From positions 1-18,286 of the forward strand of contig CAJWER010000029.1 in the NCBI GenBank assembly GCA_913030785.1: a stretch of DNA of 18,286 nt, given 5' to 3'. The notes under the pieces are model-generated. The model worked only from the letters and a program-made list of their open reading frames with translations, was not told the origin of the DNA and did no database searches. Both the position numbers and the translations under genes were made by a program. Positions 14,403 to 18,286 of the stretch are shown piece by piece. Within the stretch, counting starts at the first letter, position 1. Every line of letters begins with the position of its first letter. The stretch is from an uncultured Chloroflexota bacterium. GTDB taxonomy: Bacteria > Chloroflexota > Dehalococcoidia > Lucifugimonadales > CAJWER01.

Positions 14403-15938
14403 CTATCTCAGGACCAGCAAGGTTTGGTCTTGTGCGGCCTGTATCGCCTGCACGATCGGGTCCACACCCAAGGTAAATGCGTCCGAGATAAACGCCGGGT
14501 AGATGCCGACCGAGATGATCGCCACCACCAGCACGAGGAGCGGAACCATCTCAAGGACGGTGGCGTCCCTGATACTGTCAAAACGCTCTTTGGACGGGCC
14601 GAACAGTGTGCGTTGGATCATCCACAAAATGTAGCCCGCGGTGATAACGATACCGAAGGCCGCTGCTCCAGTGAGCCAGCTATAGACGGGGAACGCGCCC
14701 AGGAACACCAGGATTTCCGATACGAAGCCACTGGTGCCCGGTAGTCCAAGCGACGCAAGCCCCGTCAGCAAGAACACCGCCGCGATGACCGGCATCCGTG
14801 TGGCCAGACCGCCGAGATCGGGTATGTAGCGCGTGTGAGCTTTTTCGTACATCAGTCCAACGACCAGGAACATCAGCCCGGCTATCGTGCCGTGGGTGAA
14901 CATCTGCAGCGCCGCACCGGAGAGTCCCACGGGCGACACCACGCCGGCTACCCCCGCAACGGAGGATATGCCGATGAGTACGAAGCCCATGTGGCTGACA
15001 CTGCTAAATGCGATCAGTCTCTTCAGGTCGGTCTGTCGCAGTGTCACAAATGCGCCGTACAGGACGTTGATGACGCCAAACAGTCCTATGGCGAAGGCCG
15101 CGGTGACTATCACCTCGGGGAACATGCCGGCCGAGATACGGATCATCCCGTAGCCACCCATCTTCAGCAGGACTCCGGCCAGCATTACGCTTACTGCTGT
15201 TGGTGCGTCTGTGTGGGCGTCAGGGAGCCAGGTGTGCAGAGGCCACACCGGCAGTTTGACCGCGAAGGCGATGATGAGCAGGGTAAAGATCATCCCTGCC
15301 GGCACGATCAGTTCGCCCGCAATCCTCGCCGCGGCGATTTTGTCCGGTAGCTCCGTCATGTCGAAGGTGCCGGTCGAGAAGAACAGTGCCAGTATCCCCA
15401 CAAGCATGAACGCGCTTCCGAGGAAGGTGAAGATCAGGAATTTCATGGCCGAGTACTCTCGGCGACCGCTTCCCCAGATAGATATCAGGAAGAACATCGG
15501 GAGCAGCTCGAGTTCCCAGAAAATGAAGAAGAGCAGGAAGTCGAGGGACACGAACACGCCCATCACAGCCGTCTGTAGCAACAGCAGCCATACGAAGTAC
15601 TCGCGTACCCGGTGCTTGATGCCCCAGGAAGCGAAGACGGCGGCCATCCCAAGTAGACCCGTCAACAGCACCAATGGAGCGCTGAGCCCATCGACGCCGA
15701 GGAAGTACTGCACCCGGAACGATTCGAAGGGTATCCAGTTCTCCGCTTTATCTACGAGTTGGAACGCGCTGTTGCCCAGATCGAATTTGATGAAAATGAC
15801 GATGCTGAGCGCGAGTTCGGCGAGCGAAACTGCTCCCGCAACGTAGCGCACGTTGCGATCTCCCCTCACCACCGTGGCAATGAGAAGCGCACCCACCATT
15901 GGCAGGAATACCGCCGCTGTCAACCATCCCGAAAACAC
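14403..15938 (-). CDS. nuoM: NADH-quinone oxidoreductase subunit M
   Basis: This 511-residue membrane protein has about 14 helices. The motif IFWELELLPMFFLISIWG carries the conserved proton-pathway Glu (about residue 142), followed by the channel block KLPVWPLHTWLPDAHTDAPT with its Lys, and later FSSVSHMGFVLIG. These identify NuoM (complex I ND4 homologue). The start is GTG at 15936-15938, with GGAGAG about 8 nt upstream. It lies between nuoL (58-bp gap with a hairpin) and nuoN (7-bp gap). Confidence 0.95.
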   Translation of the reverse strand: MFSGWLTAAVFLPMVGALLIATVVRGDRNVRYVAGAVSLAELALSIVIFIKFDLGNSAFQLVDKAENWIPFESFRVQYFLGVDGLSAPLVLLTGLLGMAAVFASWGIKHRVREYFVWLLLLQTAVMGVFVSLDFLLFFIFWELELLPMFFLISIWGSGRREYSAMKFLIFTFLGSAFMLVGILALFFSTGTFDMTELPDKIAAARIAGELIVPAGMIFTLLIIAFAVKLPVWPLHTWLPDAHTDAPTAVSVMLAGVLLKMGGYGMIRISAGMFPEVIVTAAFAIGLFGVINVLYGAFVTLRQTDLKRLIAFSSVSHMGFVLIGISSVAGVAGVVSPVGLSGAALQMFTHGTIAGLMFLVVGLMYEKAHTRYIPDLGGLATRMPVIAAVFLLTGLASLGLPGTSGFVSEILVFLGAFPVYSWLTGAAAFGIVITAGYILWMIQRTLFGPSKERFDSIRDATVLEMVPLLVLVVAIISVGIYPAFISDAFTLGVDPIVQAIQAAQDQTLLVLR

Positions 15939-15970
15939 TAGCGCACTCTCCGCTTAGCTATTCATGTCCG

Positions 15971-15988
15971 GACCGAACACGGTCGGTC
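15971..15988 (-). other. Hairpin in the nuoL-nuoM intercistronic gap
   Basis: GACCGA (15971-15976) and TCGGTC (15983-15988) form a perfect 6-bp stem with a 6-nt loop. No T-run follows on the - strand. Placed between two co-directional genes of one complex, it could be an RNA processing or stability element that sets relative expression, or be neutral. Confidence 0.4.
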
Positions 15989-15996
15989 TATCACTG

Positions 15997-17970
15997 TTAC
16001 CGAAAGAAGAAAAACACCGCGACTATGGCAAGCACACCCAGTGACCCTACAACTCCGTAGCCCTGTACCTGTCCTGTCTGCGCGTGAGCCATTATTCCAC
16101 CGACGTTGCGGCCCAGGTAGCCCACCGTGCGGGCGAACCCGTCCACGATAGCCTTGTCGGCCCAGTCGAGGAAGCCAGCTATCCACCCATAGAAGGCCTT
16201 GCGGGTGACATAATTTTCATAGAACTCGTCAAAGTAGTATTTATTCAAAAGCAATGTTTGGAACGGGCGCAAGGCGTCTCCCATGCGCTTCGACGATTCA
16301 CGGCGAGCCGAGTACATGACATAGGCCAAGGCGATGCCGGCCAGCGCCAACGCGCTGGAGACGGCTGCGATGGCAAAGTTGAAGTGTGGTGTCTCGACTT
16401 CGACGAGGCCTTGCCCGAGGAATTCAGACAGCCAGTGGATCGGTATCATGCCGAGGTCCACTGTTGGGTTTACCAGGAATCCTGCTACAACCGCGGCGAA
16501 AGCGAGCACCAACAAGGGGACGACCATCACCGCGGGTGAGTCGGCAAGATGGACCTCACCGTCGCCGTGGGCCTCGGCCTCGGGGTCGGCCTCGGCGCCA
16601 CCGCGAAACTCTCCGCCAAATGTCATGAACACGACACGGAACATATAGAAGGCCGTCATGAACACGGCCGCCAGTCCTAGCCAGAAAACGACCTGGCTTA
16701 CGCCACCGTCATGCCCCCATGCGTCTGCCAGAATCTCGTCCTTGCTCCAGAATCCGGCCAGCGGAAAGATACCAGCAATACTCAGGGCGCCGATAACGAA
16801 GGTCACGTAGGTCCAGGGCATGACCTTTCGCAGGCCACCCATGTAACGCATGTCGAAGGTTCCGGTCGCATGATTGACCGAACCGGAGCCGAGGAACAGC
16901 AGAGCTTTGAAGAATGCGTGTGTGAACAGGTGGAATATCGCCGCGCTGTAAGCTCCCACGCCAAGGGCCAACATCATGTATCCGAGCTGGCTGATGGTCG
17001 AATAGGCCAGCACACGCTTGATGTCGGTCGCGACAAGGGCCATCGATGCAGCAAATACCGCCGTTACACCGCCAATGATGGCCACGGTGTTCATGGCGAC
17101 CTCAGATGCCTCGAACAGCGGGAAGAACCGGGCTACGAGGAATACTCCAGCGGCCACCATTGTTGCTGCGTGGATAAGGGCGCTGACCGGTGTGGGGCCT
17201 TCCATCGCGTCTGGGAGCCAAGTGTGAAGTGGAAGCTGCCCTGACTTTCCGATGGCGCCTGCAAAGATTCCCAGGGCCACCCACGTAACCACGCTTGTGC
17301 CGATGAGTCCGGCCTTGATCGCCTCAGGGAACTCCGTGGTAATCGTCGTGATCTCAAGCCCGTTTCCGGTGAAGACGTCGGCGTTAAATACGAGATAGAG
17401 GATAGCCAGCAGGAACCCAAAGTCACCAATGCGCGTGACGATGAAGGCTTTCTTTGCTGCTGCGGCTGCGGACGGTTTGTGGTACCAGAAGCCGATCAGC
17501 AGGTACGAGGACGCGCCTACAAGCTCCCAGAAGACGTAGAACTGGATGATATTGGCCGAGAGGATCAGGCCCACCATCGAAGCGGTGAACAGGGACATGT
17601 AAGCGTAGTAGCGTGCGTATCCCGGGTCGCCCTTCATGTAGCCGGCGGAGTAGATCTGGACCAGCAGACTCACACCGGTAACCACAACCAGCATGATGGC
17701 GGTCAGCGGGTCGAGGAGTATTCCCACGGTTATGCTGAGGTTGCCGACCTCCAACCAGGAGCGGGTGGCGAACTCAAGATCGCCGTTGGCATCGACGACG
17801 GAGCGCAGGGCCCATATGGACAACGCGAGGGCCACGCCTATTGCGACGATAGTTACGTAGCCCGCGAGCACCGAGTATCTGTTGAAAAATGGGCGAATGA
17901 TTAGGCCAGAGGTCACGAATGACCCCAGGGGGAGGAACAGTATTACCCACACCCAGGCTTCGGTAATCAT
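15997..17970 (-). CDS. nuoL: NADH-quinone oxidoreductase subunit L
   Basis: This 657-residue protein has about 16 transmembrane helices and a long C-terminal extension consistent with the lateral helix that clamps the antiporter-like subunits of complex I. Motifs include the YVFWELVGASSYLLIGFW block with the conserved Glu, then KSGQLPLHTWLPDAMEGPTPVSALIHAATMV and GVFLVARFFPLF (written as separate adjacent blocks), and AYSTISQLGYMMLALG. The ATG at 17970 has GGAG upstream. An acidic Ala/Glu/Asp-rich insert (encoded around 16560-16610) precedes the HLADSPAVMVVPL block. It is 28 bp downstream of the small DUF2007-like gene. The rest of the nuo set is not in the window. Confidence 0.95.
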   Translation of the reverse strand: MITEAWVWVILFLPLGSFVTSGLIIRPFFNRYSVLAGYVTIVAIGVALALSIWALRSVVDANGDLEFATRSWLEVGNLSITVGILLDPLTAIMLVVVTGVSLLVQIYSAGYMKGDPGYARYYAYMSLFTASMVGLILSANIIQFYVFWELVGASSYLLIGFWYHKPSAAAAAKKAFIVTRIGDFGFLLAILYLVFNADVFTGNGLEITTITTEFPEAIKAGLIGTSVVTWVALGIFAGAIGKSGQLPLHTWLPDAMEGPTPVSALIHAATMVAAGVFLVARFFPLFEASEVAMNTVAIIGGVTAVFAASMALVATDIKRVLAYSTISQLGYMMLALGVGAYSAAIFHLFTHAFFKALLFLGSGSVNHATGTFDMRYMGGLRKVMPWTYVTFVIGALSIAGIFPLAGFWSKDEILADAWGHDGGVSQVVFWLGLAAVFMTAFYMFRVVFMTFGGEFRGGAEADPEAEAHGDGEVHLADSPAVMVVPLLVLAFAAVVAGFLVNPTVDLGMIPIHWLSEFLGQGLVEVETPHFNFAIAAVSSALALAGIALAYVMYSARRESSKRMGDALRPFQTLLLNKYYFDEFYENYVTRKAFYGWIAGFLDWADKAIVDGFARTVGYLGRNVGGIMAHAQTGQVQGYGVVGSLGVLAIVAVFFFFR

Positions 17971-17998
17971 CGACGGACTCCAGAGTTCGGCATCGACA

Positions 17999-18193
17999 CT
18001 ACAGTTTTCTCAGTATTTCGTCGGCAACGTGTTCACGTCCACGCGGGACCATCACACGAAATGGGACGCGTTCGCCCCATGTGGTAATGTCGCCTTCGGG
18101 CAGGATCTTTGTCGGAAGACCCTCACCCTCGAGGACATTTTTCCACATCTCAGCGACTACCAGATTCGGGGCCTCGCGGTAGTCAACCCACAT
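17999..18193 (-). CDS. Small DUF2007-like protein (64 aa)
   Basis: The protein begins MWVDYREAPNLVVAEMW and continues through VLEGEGLPTKILPEG to VPFRVMVPRGREHVADEIL. A tyrosine- or valine-led first strand, a helix that reads like 'selecting between two homologous substrates', and a late VP...A..IL helix are the pattern of the ~65-residue DUF2007 (putative signal transducing protein) family. The frame is open to 18268, but the ATG at 18193 is clearly the start because GGGAGGG lies 7-13 nt upstream and the residues before it derive from a hairpin and T-run. It is 28 bp ahead of nuoL and probably co-transcribed. Function is unknown. Confidence 0.75.
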   Translation of the reverse strand: MWVDYREAPNLVVAEMWKNVLEGEGLPTKILPEGDITTWGERVPFRVMVPRGREHVADEILRKL

Positions 18194-18230
18194 CTGACAC
18201 CCTCCCGGCGCGCTCTTACTTTCCCGAAAG

Positions 18231-18268
18231 AAAAAAATAATATGTGTGTGAGGGACACCCTCACGCAC
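18231..18268 (-). terminator. Intrinsic terminator for a gene beyond the right edge
   Basis: On the - strand an 11-bp stem (18244-18254 with 18258-18268, one G-T wobble, loop of 3) is followed by ATATTATTTTTTT (18243 down to 18231). This is a good Rho-independent terminator for leftward transcription arriving from outside the window. It would isolate the DUF2007-like/nuoLMN unit, whose own promoter then must lie in only about 40 bp, where I found no good match. Confidence 0.6.
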
Positions 18269-18273
18269 CCGGC
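18256..18273. repeat. Second copy of the 18-bp intergenic core
   Basis: CACCCTCACGCACCCGGC matches the core at 11312-11329 at 16 of 18 positions, in the same orientation. It overlaps the right arm of the terminator hairpin and continues towards the window edge with further G/C-rich sequence. Confidence 0.45.
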
Positions 18274-18286
18274 AAAGGGGCTGCGC

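Noticed and set aside
16569..16600. Short GGCCTCGG direct repeats
   Set aside because: They encode the acidic, Ala-rich loop of NuoL in frame and are best explained as low-complexity coding sequence.

Overview
This window looks like a bacterial chromosome segment of moderately high G+C content. The gene set is FtsZ, a mycobacterial-type transaldolase, a NuoL-M-N block, a Na+-pump decarboxylase module, PAC2, and a small DUF2007-like protein. This set and the style of the proteins suggest Chloroflexota, perhaps a Dehalococcoidia/SAR202-like lineage. That placement is my inference from family resemblance; no rRNA or other decisive marker is present. I saw no phage, transposase, CRISPR array or tRNA.

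Layout, left part, + strand. The C-terminal part of an acetamidase/formamidase (1-500) is followed by a three-gene membrane module of a biotin-dependent, sodium-pumping decarboxylase: a small gamma-like subunit, the beta subunit, and a biotinyl carrier protein (588-2535). No carboxyltransferase subunit is visible. A structured, apparently gene-free stretch of about 390 bp follows (2536-2928). Next come transaldolase (2929-4023), a decayed C-terminal remnant of glucose-6-phosphate dehydrogenase (about 4102-4332), and a SnoaL/NTF2-like protein (4374-4844).

Middle part. An amidase-signature enzyme on the - strand (4991-6424) and a two-gene + strand unit share back-to-back promoters. The + unit is a 96-residue protein of unknown function (6573-6863) and a stand-alone FtsZ homologue (6914-7966). 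The + promoter carries a perfect AGAAC-N4-GTTCT palindrome that resembles the Gram-positive LexA box.

Right part, all - strand. Five genes probably form one operon read leftward from a promoter at 12839-12868: NAD kinase, Nudix hydrolase, M20 peptidase, a PAC2-family gene and an alpha/beta hydrolase. The PAC2 gene is intact in frame except for two TGA codons, both at positions where tryptophan is expected. Upstream of these lies a small DUF2007-like gene followed by nuoL, nuoM and nuoN, the proton-pumping antiporter-like subunits of complex I.

The most useful observations are the zwf remnant beside tal, the double TGG-to-TGA PAC2 gene, and the FtsZ homologue with its unknown partner under a LexA-box-like palindrome.
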